This document shows positions 17,542-25,994 of a DNA stretch of 64,000 bases, one piece after another. Where the stretch lies: positions 4,922,001 through 4,986,000 of the forward strand of contig NZ_CP031153.1 of NCBI RefSeq assembly GCF_003352465.1, in the 5' to 3' direction. The position numbers and the translations under genes were made by a program. Source of the DNA: Kordia sp. SMS9 (GTDB lineage: Bacteria; Bacteroidota; Bacteroidia; Flavobacteriales; Flavobacteriaceae). The notes beneath the pieces were generated by a model. The model was given only the letters and a program-made list of their open reading frames with translations, was not told where the DNA came from and ran no database searches. Each line of letters opens with the position of its first letter. The stretch's first letter is position 1.

Positions 17542-18277
17542 GCTTTTGAATTGAAATAGCTGTATTTAGTATATTGAATTAAGACTCGAATTGTTTTTGG
17601 ATGAAATTACTTGGAACAACCATCTCTTTCTTTGTTGCGATTCAATTTTTGAGGTAAAAACTCCCTAGTTACCGTATTGCAAACTGCTTTCGTAGTGAAA
17701 CAAAAGCGTGTTGCATTGCTGCGAGAAGCTTTTGTGTCTCAAAGTTTCCTTCCTGCAGCGCTGCGAGAACCTTTCCAACGTGTCGGAAACCTTCCTGCAG
17801 TGCTGCGAGAGCCTTTCCAACGTGTCGGAAACCTTCCTGCACGATTGCGAGAGCCTTTCCAACGCTTCGGAAAGCCTTTTACATTACTGTAAAACACTTT
17901 CCGATGGCTTTTTATTAAGAATAATACAATGAAAAGCTAAAAAATGATGTTTTTGTTGCGAATTTCGCAAAATAGGTTTTTTTTGTCATTCCGATAAGAA
18001 TGATTGATAAAGTAATCTGTGATTCCTTTGTCACAATTGTCATACCTGTGTAGACAGGAATCCATTCACCTTTCGAGTTTGTATGTTTTGCTCACGTATT
18101 TTTGTTGTTTTTTTAGAAGGAGTACGGAAAACCACATTGTGTATGTGTGCGTTTTGTTTTACATTTATGGAAAATAATGGGAGGTTGTATGAAAGTAGTT
18201 CCTGTTATTTATTGTATTTAATGTGATGACAGGAATTCTTGTTATACATACGTTGTGCAATAATTTAAAAAATAACA
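17542..18277. other. 736-bp intergenic region with tandem and dispersed repeats
   Basis: No convincing gene. It contains the 42-bp tandem repeat listed separately. At about 17980-18055 it holds dispersed 'cattcc...aggaatcc'-type sequences (CATACCTGTGTAGACAGGAA), common in flavobacterial spacers. The last 80 bp read CAGGAATTCTTGTTATACAT and ACGTTGTGCAATAA, a junction-type sequence also seen near other AT-rich genes. Confidence 0.5.
17707..17874. repeat. 42-bp tandem repeat, three good units and one decayed
   Basis: Units start at 17749, 17791 and 17833, each beginning CTTCCTGCA and containing GCGAGAGCCTTTCCAACG then TCGGAAA. A degenerate unit precedes them from 17707. Each unit contains the inverted repeat TTTCC-AACGTGTC-GGAAA. 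Since 42 is divisible by three, frames stay open on both strands, which creates apparent 14-residue repeat ORFs. I do not think these are genes. Confidence 0.8.
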
Positions 18278-19804
18278 ATGAGCATATTTAATAATTTAGG
18301 ATTTAAAGAAAATCCATTCGCTTATACTGATGCTGACAAAGAACAATTAATAACTAAATATTTTGTTCCACCACCATATTTTGAAGCCATTCAAGGAGAT
18401 TATAAAAGTCCTTCATCATCTGTTGTGCTTGCACCAAGAGGAAGTGGTAAAACTGCTCAAAGAAAAATGATAGAAGAATGGTCAAAAGACAAACCTGTTT
18501 TGTCTGTTACTGTTGACCGTTTTGAATTTGGAAATAATCAAACCATTGATGATGTTAGCCTTCCATATCATCTAAAAAATATTATTACAAACACTTTACT
18601 TAGTTTAATATTTTGGTCAAGTGAATATCCTGATACATTAAAAAACTTAGATAAAGATGATAAAAGAAATTTCTCGATTCTAGCACATAATTATTTGGGA
18701 GACTTTAGTGGTGGTCAAGCTAAAGAAGTACTATCGAGTTTAAAATCCGTTCCTCAAAAAATAAAAAAATATTGGAATGAAAATATTGGATTTCTAGACA
18801 CGGTTGTAAATTTTCTATTGAAAACCTACGACTTACCAGAAATTGATTTACCTAGTCTAAAACAAGAGGAAAAAAAATTAAATGAATCTTATAAATATCA
18901 ATTAGAGCTTTTATATAATCTGTCTAAAAAATTTGGTTTTAAATCTATATATGTTCTGCTTGATAAAATTGATGAAACCGAAAAAACTGGAAATGACGAA
19001 TTAGCTTCTTATAAATTAATTGAGCCTTTAATTAAAGATTTAGACACACATTCTCTAAAAGGTTATGCATTTAAGTACTTTCTATGGGACAAAATTTATC
19101 CATTTTATTTAAAAGGCGGTAGACCAGATAGGATAACTCAACATAATTTAATTTGGTCAAGAAAAGCATTAATTTCATTGTTAAGTAAAAGACTATCCGT
19201 TTTCTCAGATGGCAAAATAAATAGTTTTCAAGATTTATTCGATTATAAATTTTCACCTAGTGCAGATGATATTATTGTAACTTTAAGTGGTTATTCACCT
19301 AGAAATATTATAAGATTATGTGATGAAATAATTTCTGAACAAACATTAATCGATTCAGATGTTTCCAAGTTAGACAAAAGAGTTCTAGATAGAGCATCCT
19401 TAAAATATTCAGAAAAAATTTGTAACGAAATCTACGGAGAAAAAGCGCTAAAAGACATAAAAAAAATCAACCGAGAGATTTTTACTATTTCTTATCTAGC
19501 TTCAAATGTTTATAAAACGCATAATAATTCTGTCCGACCAAAAGTGTCCTCTTGGGAAAAATTAGGATTTTGCCATAAAATTGGAAATGACAAAGGTGGT
19601 GCCTCAAAGAAACCAACACAAGTGTATTTAATTTCCGACCCTAGAGCAAACAGATTAATTAATAGTAAAATCCCTGTTGAAGATTGGATAAAAGCTAATT
19701 GGACTTCTTGCATACATTGTGATGCCGATATACTTTTAGATATTAATAAAGTAGGTAATGATTACGAGTTACAATGCTGGAGATGTGATAGGGACTTTAT
19801 ATAA
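18278..19804 (+). CDS. P-loop AAA-type ATPase with C-terminal zinc ribbon
   Basis: A 508-residue soluble ATPase. Walker A is APRGSGKTA (about residues 52-60) and Walker B is IYVLLDKIDE with Asp229, Asp232 and Glu233, giving an ORC/CDC6- or STAND-like NTPase core. The N-terminal LGFKENPFAYTDAD resembles ATPases whose first residues read 'FGLxxNPF'. The last 31 residues hold Cys478, Cys481, Cys500 and Cys503, a zinc ribbon. The coding sequence is clearly more AT-rich than the glg or ada genes, suggesting transfer. It has no partner gene. A defence or DNA-related role is possible but not shown. Confidence 0.72.
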   Translation: MSIFNNLGFKENPFAYTDADKEQLITKYFVPPPYFEAIQGDYKSPSSSVVLAPRGSGKTAQRKMIEEWSKDKPVLSVTVDRFEFGNNQTIDDVSLPYHLKNIITNTLLSLIFWSSEYPDTLKNLDKDDKRNFSILAHNYLGDFSGGQAKEVLSSLKSVPQKIKKYWNENIGFLDTVVNFLLKTYDLPEIDLPSLKQEEKKLNESYKYQLELLYNLSKKFGFKSIYVLLDKIDETEKTGNDELASYKLIEPLIKDLDTHSLKGYAFKYFLWDKIYPFYLKGGRPDRITQHNLIWSRKALISLLSKRLSVFSDGKINSFQDLFDYKFSPSADDIIVTLSGYSPRNIIRLCDEIISEQTLIDSDVSKLDKRVLDRASLKYSEKICNEIYGEKALKDIKKINREIFTISYLASNVYKTHNNSVRPKVSSWEKLGFCHKIGNDKGGASKKPTQVYLISDPRANRLINSKIPVEDWIKANWTSCIHCDADILLDINKVGNDYELQCWRCDRDFI

Positions 19805-19805
19805 A

Positions 19806-20148
19806 AACTATTGCCAACACCAGCAACCATTGCACAACCCAATAATTTCAAAAAATAAGACATTCTTAGCGCTTTTAAGAGTGGCTTTCTTTTGAAAGTA
19901 ACCAAATCAAGCAACCTTATTCCTCTTTTTGCCGTTTTTGTAATAAATTTTAAATACTTCTTCAAGTTATAAGCAATAAGTGCATACAAATTAGCTACAT
20001 CGAACTCAGAAGATAAACGACAATAAAAGTTCTCTTTGGGAATACACGATCACTTCACTGAAATGTATTGAATGATTTTTCTTGATAGATTTTTTTGCCT
20101 TGTATTATTAAAGAGAAAGAATTTATCAATATCTTAGACTTGTGCAAC
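19806..20148 (-). pseudogene. decayed transposase C-terminus, copy 1
   Basis: On the minus strand, the sequence from about 20040 down to 19900 reads ENFYCRLSSEFDVANLYALI followed by AYNLKKYLKFITK. This is like the end of DDE transposases of the IS1182/IS5 type (an 'EF.L..LAYNLKKY' pattern). Upstream, QGKKIYQEKSFNTFQ ends in a stop, so the frame is broken. The part from 19900 to 20148 is repeated at 20836-21080. The family assignment is a guess from a short motif. Confidence 0.5.
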
Positions 20149-20167
20149 TGGAACACTGTGCATAATT

Positions 20168-20779
20168 ATGAAAACAGTATTAAAATCAATCTTTCTAATA
20201 ATAAGTTTTTCGTGTTTTAGCCAAAACAGCGAAAAGAAAAAGTTGAATCTTACGTTCATAAATCAATGTACTGACGAAAAGATAAATCCGGAATTTGATA
20301 CGCTACTGCCTGAATTATCTACTAAATTGAATTATGAGTACATAACTGTTTATAGAAAAATTGACGATTGGATTGCTCAACATACAACTGTAGTAAAAAC
20401 AAAAATTGACACTATTTACATTCCCAAAATACTTTTTGCTGGTGGTAATGAATTGCACTCTCAAAGATGGGCTTATCTTAATTGTAAAAAAGTTTGTAAC
20501 GGAATAGAAACTGATTTTTACTCAAACGGAAATAAAAGACTTGAAGGCAAATTTGCTCACGGAAAACCAACATATATGCAACACTTTAGAAAAAATGGAA
20601 TTTTAGAACGTGAGGAATTTTATAAGACTGGAGAATTTAAACCTTACAGAGAAAATGACTTTGACGAAAACGGAGATTTATTGGAATATAGGATAAGAGA
20701 AAAATTTAGAAAGAAAATTGTAATCAAGACTTTTGACAAAGAAGATAATTTGCTCAATACAGAAACACAAAAGTTTTGA
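20168..20779 (+). CDS. secreted protein with MORN/YwqK-like repeats
   Basis: A 203-residue protein with signal peptide (about residues 1-19, ending SCFSQ). The region from about residue 115 on has FYSNGNKRLEGKFAHGKP, FRKNGILEREEFYKTGEF and DENGDLLEYRIREKF. These are the GxxxxEGxFxxGKxxG-type units of MORN-variant repeats seen in YwqK proteins. Function unknown. It lies exactly between the two copies of the decayed transposase repeat and may have been carried or duplicated with it. Confidence 0.62.
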   Translation: MKTVLKSIFLIISFSCFSQNSEKKKLNLTFINQCTDEKINPEFDTLLPELSTKLNYEYITVYRKIDDWIAQHTTVVKTKIDTIYIPKILFAGGNELHSQRWAYLNCKKVCNGIETDFYSNGNKRLEGKFAHGKPTYMQHFRKNGILEREEFYKTGEFKPYRENDFDENGDLLEYRIREKFRKKIVIKTFDKEDNLLNTETQKF

Positions 20780-20835
20780 AAAATAATGATGTACAACAAT
20801 TCTAACCATTGCACTACCCTATACTTTTAAAAATA

Positions 20836-21080
20836 ACCAGCGCAAGCAATCTTGCTCCACTTTCACCATTTTTGCAATGAATTTTAAGTACTTCTTCAAG
20901 TTATAAGCAATAAGTGCATACAAATTAGCTACATCAAACTCAGAAGATAACCAACAATAAAAGTTCTTTTTGAGAATACGATCACTTCACTGAAATGTAT
21001 TGAATAGTTTTTCTTGATAGATTTTTTTGCCTTGTATTATTCAAGAGAAGGAATTTATCAATATCTTACACTTGTGCAAC
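20836..21080 (-). pseudogene. decayed transposase C-terminus, copy 2
   Basis: A direct repeat of 19900-20148 with scattered differences and small indels. It carries the same minus-strand VANLYALIAYNLKKYLKF coding remnant and the same outer end, GTTGCACAAGTGTAAGATAT on the minus strand. Both copies stop 10-20 bp before a start codon of an AT-rich plus-strand gene. Confidence 0.5.
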
Positions 21081-21090
21081 AGCTACAATT

Positions 21091-22284
21091 ATGAGAGACA
21101 CCTTGAACATATTAATTTTGCTTCTAACTTTTAGTGTTCAAGGTCAAATTTCTGAATCTTGGAATCTGAATATTGATACTTACACTCATAATTCATCGAA
21201 TTACACTTCTAAGAATCCACCAATCGAAATTGCGGAATTTTCAAATAATGATAAAGTAGTTTTATCTCAAAACGGAACTTTAATAAGATTTGACAATAGT
21301 GGAACAATAGTTTGGCGAAAAGAAATTGAACCTTGCGCACAACAAAGAATATTTGTTGATTCGAATGACGACATTGTTTTTAGTTGTGGCACTGAAATAA
21401 CCAAATTTGACTTAAAAGGAGAAATCATTTGGAAAAAAGATTATAAAGATACTTTCAGTAAAAAACACCTAACATTTGACGCAATCACAGCAGACAGAAA
21501 AAAAATTTATGTCGTAGGCCATTTTTTTCATTCAAAGTTTATTTGTCAACTGGCTATTCACGAAAATGGTAACGTACTATGGAAAACAAAATTTAAACAA
21601 AATGTTGACCATGAATTTTCATTTTTACCACCAAAACAAATAACCATAAACAATGATAGAATTTATATTCTAGCGCATCATTATTCGAAATCTAATTCAT
21701 TTTTATATTCTTCTAATCTCAAAGGGAAGAAAAGACAAGAGAAACAAGTAGATTATAAAATAAAAAAAATAAAATCATTTGAAAAATCTCTATTTGCTTT
21801 AGGACATTTAACTAATTTGAAGGACAAATTGATATTTGGGAAAATCGAAGACAATTTAGAATTATCAAATATTTCGGAATTTGAATTACCTCGAAATTTG
21901 GAATATGACGAAAATTCAACAGGTTGGGCAAGTAAACCACCAACTAAAGAGGAGTTTGAAAAAGAATTTATAACAGCATATAATGTCAACGATTTTATGT
22001 TTTTAAATAAAAACAATATTTTAGTAATTGGAAATTCGAGTGGAAAACCTTGGATTTCAAATTTGGATTTAAAAAATGGAATAGATTGGAATTGGGCCGT
22101 TGCAGATGACAGATATTTTAAGTTTCACAATACGCACACAAGGCATTCTTATGTTCTGAATTCTATAAATCAAGTCGGAGATAAGTATTTAGTTTCTGGA
22201 ATTAGCGAAGAACAAGACGACCAAGAAAATAGGTTTGTGAAATACATAAATTTATTTGTTCGTCAAATAGAATTGAAAAAATAA
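21091..22284 (+). CDS. secreted beta-propeller-like protein
   Basis: A 397-residue protein with a short signal peptide (about residues 1-18, ending VQGQ). Repeated motifs such as LIRFDNSGTIVWRKEI, ITKFDLKGEIIWKKDY and AIHENGNVLWKTKF are blades of the PQQ/quinoprotein-like propeller type ('xxDxxGxxxWxK'). No catalytic residues are recognised. AT-rich, like its neighbours. Start chosen because it gives the signal peptide. Confidence 0.62.
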   Translation: MRDTLNILILLLTFSVQGQISESWNLNIDTYTHNSSNYTSKNPPIEIAEFSNNDKVVLSQNGTLIRFDNSGTIVWRKEIEPCAQQRIFVDSNDDIVFSCGTEITKFDLKGEIIWKKDYKDTFSKKHLTFDAITADRKKIYVVGHFFHSKFICQLAIHENGNVLWKTKFKQNVDHEFSFLPPKQITINNDRIYILAHHYSKSNSFLYSSNLKGKKRQEKQVDYKIKKIKSFEKSLFALGHLTNLKDKLIFGKIEDNLELSNISEFELPRNLEYDENSTGWASKPPTKEEFEKEFITAYNVNDFMFLNKNNILVIGNSSGKPWISNLDLKNGIDWNWAVADDRYFKFHNTHTRHSYVLNSINQVGDKYLVSGISEEQDDQENRFVKYINLFVRQIELKK

Positions 22285-22379
22285 CAGGACGTTTATATAG
22301 AATTAGTTCCTGTTATTCTTAAAAATTGGTATGATATACGGAATTTGGCATATACATACCTTGACAGTAATTTAAGAAA

Positions 22380-23192
22380 ATGAAGAACTTAACCAGAAGA
22401 AAATTTATTAAAAGAGGAATTTTAGCCTCAATTGGGTTCGTTCTTTTGGATTCACTTTGGTTTGAAAAATATGTAATTGACTGGAATTACTTTGACATCT
22501 CAAAATCGGAAAAAGACAAAATAAAAATCATTCAGATTTCAGATTTGCATTTTGACCAATTAAGATACTTTCACAAATCTATTGCGAAAAAAATAAACGC
22601 TATACAACCAGATTTACTATTTATAACAGGAGATTCTGTTGACAAAACAGAAAAAATAAAGCCTCTGAATGAATTCCTTGAATTAATTGATAATTCCATT
22701 AAAAAGTATGCGATAACTGGAAATTGGGAATATTGGGGAAATGTAAATCTGACAGCACTTAAAAATATTTATTCTAAAAATAATTGTGAATTACTGATAA
22801 ACGAGAATAGAACAATTTCAATTAAAAATCGAGAAATCTCAATAATCGGAATTGACGATTTTGTTGGTGGAAACGCTGATTTTGGAAAAGCTGTTGAAAA
22901 TTTAAAAGAAACTGAAACCAATATTGTTTTATCACATTATCCTGAACACAGAGATATAATCACAAAACAAAAAGGAAATTTAGATATTGATTTAGTACTT
23001 TCTGGACATACGCACGGAGGACAAATTACATTTTTAGGTATTGTTCCTTTTAAACCTAAAGGAAGTGGAAAGTATCTAAAAGGTTGGTATAAAGAATCCG
23101 AACCGAAAATGTATATATCAAAAGGAATAGGAACAAGTATTTTACCAATCCGATTTGGAGCAAGAGCGGAGATGGTAGAAATGGAAATATAA
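22380..23192 (+). CDS. metallophosphoesterase with Tat-type N-terminus
   Basis: A 270-residue calcineurin-like phosphoesterase of the YaeI/YkuE type. The N-terminus TRRKFIKRGILASIGFVLL is a twin-arginine signal or anchor. Metal motifs are ISDLHFD (about residues 58-64), ITGDS, TGNWEYW, LSHYPE and SGHTHGG. The usual GNH(D/E) motif reads GNWE, with Trp in place of the catalytic His. Such GNWEYW variants occur in related envelope phosphoesterases, so activity may be retained. The sequence in front of it (GATATACGGAATTTGGCATA) matches the junction before the gene at 2176. Confidence 0.82.
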   Translation: MKNLTRRKFIKRGILASIGFVLLDSLWFEKYVIDWNYFDISKSEKDKIKIIQISDLHFDQLRYFHKSIAKKINAIQPDLLFITGDSVDKTEKIKPLNEFLELIDNSIKKYAITGNWEYWGNVNLTALKNIYSKNNCELLINENRTISIKNREISIIGIDDFVGGNADFGKAVENLKETETNIVLSHYPEHRDIITKQKGNLDIDLVLSGHTHGGQITFLGIVPFKPKGSGKYLKGWYKESEPKMYISKGIGTSILPIRFGARAEMVEMEI

Positions 23193-23232
23193 AACTAAGT
23201 ATAACTAGGTTGTAGCACATGTGACAAAATCA

Positions 23233-23697
23233 ATGAACAAACTATTAATCATCATATTTTTTGCCTTTAATTTTTCTTTCGAACAATCAATTCAACACGA
23301 ACCGAGAAAATTATTTGTAGCGACTTTAAACGTTCCTCAAAACACAAGGAATAGCAATGACGCATTTACAAAGTTTGCAGTAGAGAACAATCTAAAACAA
23401 CTTCTTTGCTTTAGAGATGGACAAGTTTCATCCGACATCAACTTTGACAAAAATGGAAATATAATCATTAACTATTCTGGCGATTTTAAAGTATCTGAAC
23501 ACAAATACAACATGGCAAACCGATTAACCGCATCTGACTTTTATTCAATGAAAAACGGGCATTGGAAAAATGAAACTTACGAATATAAGAATGATACTAT
23601 TTTAATCAATAACGACGGATTTTTAGAAAGCGTAATTAAAATTGACGGAACTGAAAAACAAATATTTGAGTATCAATACCAACTGAACGAAAAATAA
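23233..23697 (+). CDS. secreted protein of unknown function
   Basis: A 154-residue protein from the ATG at 23233 (an in-frame GTG at 23221 is less likely). Signal peptide at about residues 1-18 (MNKLLIIIFFAFNFSFEQS). The mature part includes FDKNGNIIINYSGDF and FYSMKNGHWKNETYEYKND, short beta-type motifs. No family recognised. AT-rich accessory block. Confidence 0.55.
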   Translation: MNKLLIIIFFAFNFSFEQSIQHEPRKLFVATLNVPQNTRNSNDAFTKFAVENNLKQLLCFRDGQVSSDINFDKNGNIIINYSGDFKVSEHKYNMANRLTASDFYSMKNGHWKNETYEYKNDTILINNDGFLESVIKIDGTEKQIFEYQYQLNEK

Positions 23698-23783
23698 AAA
23701 CGTACTACAACAACAGTAACCGTTGCACAACTCTATAATTTTGATAATAACCAACGCATTAAGCACCAAACACTTCAACAACT

Positions 23784-24260
23784 ATGTTACCAACTACATC
23801 ACAAGGAAGTATAGCTAAGGGAATTTGGCTCGTACACAACGACGGAGTCAATACAATTCGTTTTTTTGGATCGAATACGGGAAAAGAAAAAGTGTTCCTA
23901 AATGAAGAGTTGGTTTCCGAGCGAAGAAATTTAAAGCTACAGAGTGTTCATGAATTTCAAGACGATCGCGGTAATAACTATGAAATTAGGTTTACAACCA
24001 CAAGTATTTTTAAGGGATCAATGCTGTGTTCAATCTATAAGAATACAGAACTTATAAAAAACTTCACAACTAGTTTCCGAAGAGGAAAAAATTTCACCTT
24101 ACTACGCTTCCTAATACTCATCCTTGTATCCATAGCGTATACTATTATTAGTGTAAAATTGAAACTTCCAGAATATGTGTTTTTTATTTTTTTATTCGTG
24201 CTCTTTACGATTCATTTTTCTACCAGAAAACCTACAGAAATAATTATTGAAGAAGATTAA
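23784..24260 (+). CDS. small membrane protein of unknown function
   Basis: A 158-residue protein: a soluble, basic N-terminal half followed by two helices near the C-terminus (about residues 110-126, LRFLILILVSIAYTIIS, and 131-147, PEYVFFIFLFVLFTIHF) and an acidic tail ending IIEED. No family recognised. GC is a little higher than in the genes just before it. Confidence 0.55.
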   Translation: MLPTTSQGSIAKGIWLVHNDGVNTIRFFGSNTGKEKVFLNEELVSERRNLKLQSVHEFQDDRGNNYEIRFTTTSIFKGSMLCSIYKNTELIKNFTTSFRRGKNFTLLRFLILILVSIAYTIISVKLKLPEYVFFIFLFVLFTIHFSTRKPTEIIIEED

Positions 24261-24277
24261 AATATGTAACAACAATA

Positions 24278-24302
24278 AAAATCCCGCTTAATTAACGGGA
24301 TT
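24278..24302. terminator. terminator between the membrane protein and the GG peptide
   Basis: AATCCCG at 24280-24286 pairs with CGGGATT at 24296-24302. Read on the minus strand it is followed by TTTTATTG, so it mainly serves the small peptide gene at 24341-24472. It may also stop the plus-strand gene. Confidence 0.7.
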
Positions 24303-24340
24303 GTTGCAATAATTTTATAACATTTTTCTAAAACATAGAT

Positions 24341-24472
24341 CTAGAAATAATTGTTAATTTGATGCCACTGCGTCGAATAATCAATATGAGCGCCACCCTT
24401 TACTTCTAATTCTTTGTTTTCTTTGATTTCATTTTGTTTGAAAGCTAAAATTTTCTTTACAGTTTTTTCCAT
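24341..24472 (-). CDS. GG-leader small peptide precursor 4
   Basis: A 43-residue ORF, MEKTVKKILAFKQNEIKENK then ELEVKGG (GG at residues 26-27) and the core AHIDYSTQWHQINNYF. The leader follows the Bacteroidota GG-peptide plan (KKILAFKxNxIxE...ExxxxxGG) but is a different subtype from those at 5.1-5.7 kb. The core has no cysteine. It has its own terminator downstream, which supports real expression. It lies near the glgC gene with no modification enzymes nearby. Confidence 0.6.
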   Translation of the reverse strand: MEKTVKKILAFKQNEIKENKELEVKGGAHIDYSTQWHQINNYF

Positions 24473-24660
24473 GATTCTAATTTTTGTGTTAATGTTTTTA
24501 GAGATAAATAAAATCCCTTACTATGGTAACGAGATTTTCATCAGTATATTACTAAACTTGATTTAGAAATCCGTTATATTCGCTTTAAACGATTATGAAA
24601 AACCGAATCATACTGAATCAAGCTCAGCACAAGAGTTCGGTTTGACGAAACTAAAGTTCA

Positions 24661-24688
24661 AAAAAAAATCCCGTTCTACAACGGGATT
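24661..24688 (-). terminator. intrinsic terminator of glgC
   Basis: On the minus strand AATCCCG-loop-CGGGATT (24688-24667) is followed by a run of Ts (24668-24661). A second hairpin, AATAACCTTCA with TGAAGGTTATT, lies just before it and includes the glgC stop codon. Confidence 0.85.
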
Positions 24689-24719
24689 CAATAACCTTCA
24701 ACTTTATAGAAGCTGAAGG

Positions 24720-25988
24720 TTATTGTATGATCGTTCCCTTAGGAATAACCGAATCTTTTTTGATCACCACAATGCCGTCTTTGACAAAATAAGTGTCCGT
24801 TTCCACATCTTGTAAGTCTGGGCCACCGTTTATTTTTACATCATCGCCAATACGACAGTTTTTATCAATGATAGCGTTTTTAATGTAACAACGCTCCCCG
24901 ATTCCCGAAAGAATGTCAATTTTCTTTTTTTCAATTTCTTCTAATGATTCATAGGTATCACTTCCCATCATGTAGGTGTTGATGATGACCGTATCTTTTC
25001 CAATACGAGAACGAATTCCGATGACAGAACGCTCAATTTTGGAAGCCTGAATGATACAACCATCAGAAATGACCGTTTTGTTCAGTGTGGTTCCTGAAAT
25101 TTTAGAAGTCGCTAAAATACGTGCGTTAGTGTATATCCGTCGTTTTTGATCGTATAGGTTAAATTTTGGAATGTCGTCCGTTAATCCCAAATTGGCTTCA
25201 AAGAAGGAATCAATGTTTCCAATATCTGTCCAATAGCCTTGATACTGAAAACTCACGGTTTTATGATCGTTGATACTTTGCGGAATGATTTCTTTTCCGA
25301 AATCAACCGTATCTGGATTGTCCATGAGTTTGATGAGCAAATCTCTATTGAAAATATAAATTCCCATAGAAGCTAAGTATTTTCGCCCTTCTCTTTCCAT
25401 TTCTTCGCCTACATCCGATGTCCAATCTGGCAATAAGTCTGCCGCTGGCTTTTCAATAAAAGACGTAATGACGTTTTCCTCATTCGTTTTTAGGATTCCA
25501 AACGACGTTGCATCTTTTGCATTCACTGGGTACGTAGCAATAGAGATTTCTGCGTTTGATGCTTCATGCCGTTTGATCATTTCATTAAAATCCATCTGAT
25601 ACAATTGATCTCCCGAAAGGATCAGTGCGTACTCAAAATCATTTTTTAAGAAGTGATGCATGCTTTGTCGTACTGCATCTGCCGTTCCTTGAAACCACTT
25701 GTCACTCGTAATGGTCTGTTCAGCCGCAAGGACATCTACAAAAGCCGAACTAAAGAAACTAAAGTGATAGGTATTTGAAATATGCTTGTTCAACGAAGCC
25801 GAATTGAACTGCGTTAACACATACATACGTTTAATGTCCGAATTGATACAGTTGGAAATTGGAATGTCTACCAATCTATATTTTCCAGCAATTGGCACCG
25901 CTGGCTTAGAACGTGCTTCCGTTAATGGATAGAGTCGTGAACCTTGTCCGCCTCCGAGAATAATACTTAGTACTTTGTCGTTAATCAT
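24720..25988 (-). CDS. glgC: glucose-1-phosphate adenylyltransferase GlgC
   Basis: A 422-residue ADP-glucose pyrophosphorylase. The N-terminal nucleotidyltransferase signature is LGGGQGSRLYPLTEARSKPA (about residues 11-30), then GKYRLVDIPISNCINS. LSGDQLYQMD, FIEKP and the C-terminal left-handed beta-helix (IKNAIIDKNCRIGDDVKI) are complete. It makes ADP-glucose from glucose-1-phosphate and ATP. It is 6 bp downstream of the glucan synthase gene, so the two form an operon that supplies alpha-glucan synthesis. Confidence 0.96.
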   Translation of the reverse strand: MINDKVLSIILGGGQGSRLYPLTEARSKPAVPIAGKYRLVDIPISNCINSDIKRMYVLTQFNSASLNKHISNTYHFSFFSSAFVDVLAAEQTITSDKWFQGTADAVRQSMHHFLKNDFEYALILSGDQLYQMDFNEMIKRHEASNAEISIATYPVNAKDATSFGILKTNEENVITSFIEKPAADLLPDWTSDVGEEMEREGRKYLASMGIYIFNRDLLIKLMDNPDTVDFGKEIIPQSINDHKTVSFQYQGYWTDIGNIDSFFEANLGLTDDIPKFNLYDQKRRIYTNARILATSKISGTTLNKTVISDGCIIQASKIERSVIGIRSRIGKDTVIINTYMMGSDTYESLEEIEKKKIDILSGIGERCYIKNAIIDKNCRIGDDVKINGGPDLQDVETDTYFVKDGIVVIKKDSVIPKGTIIQ

Positions 25989-25994
25989 GGTAAA

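Noticed and set aside
17665..17932. Short ORFs on both strands with 14-residue repeats (LREPFQRVGN and CRKVSDTLERLSQ types)
   Set aside because: All come from the same 42-bp DNA repeat, which keeps several frames open; no start signals or partner genes.
18278..19804. Calling the AAA ATPase a defence gene
   Set aside because: No nuclease, effector or known defence partner is next to it; the link is only a possibility.
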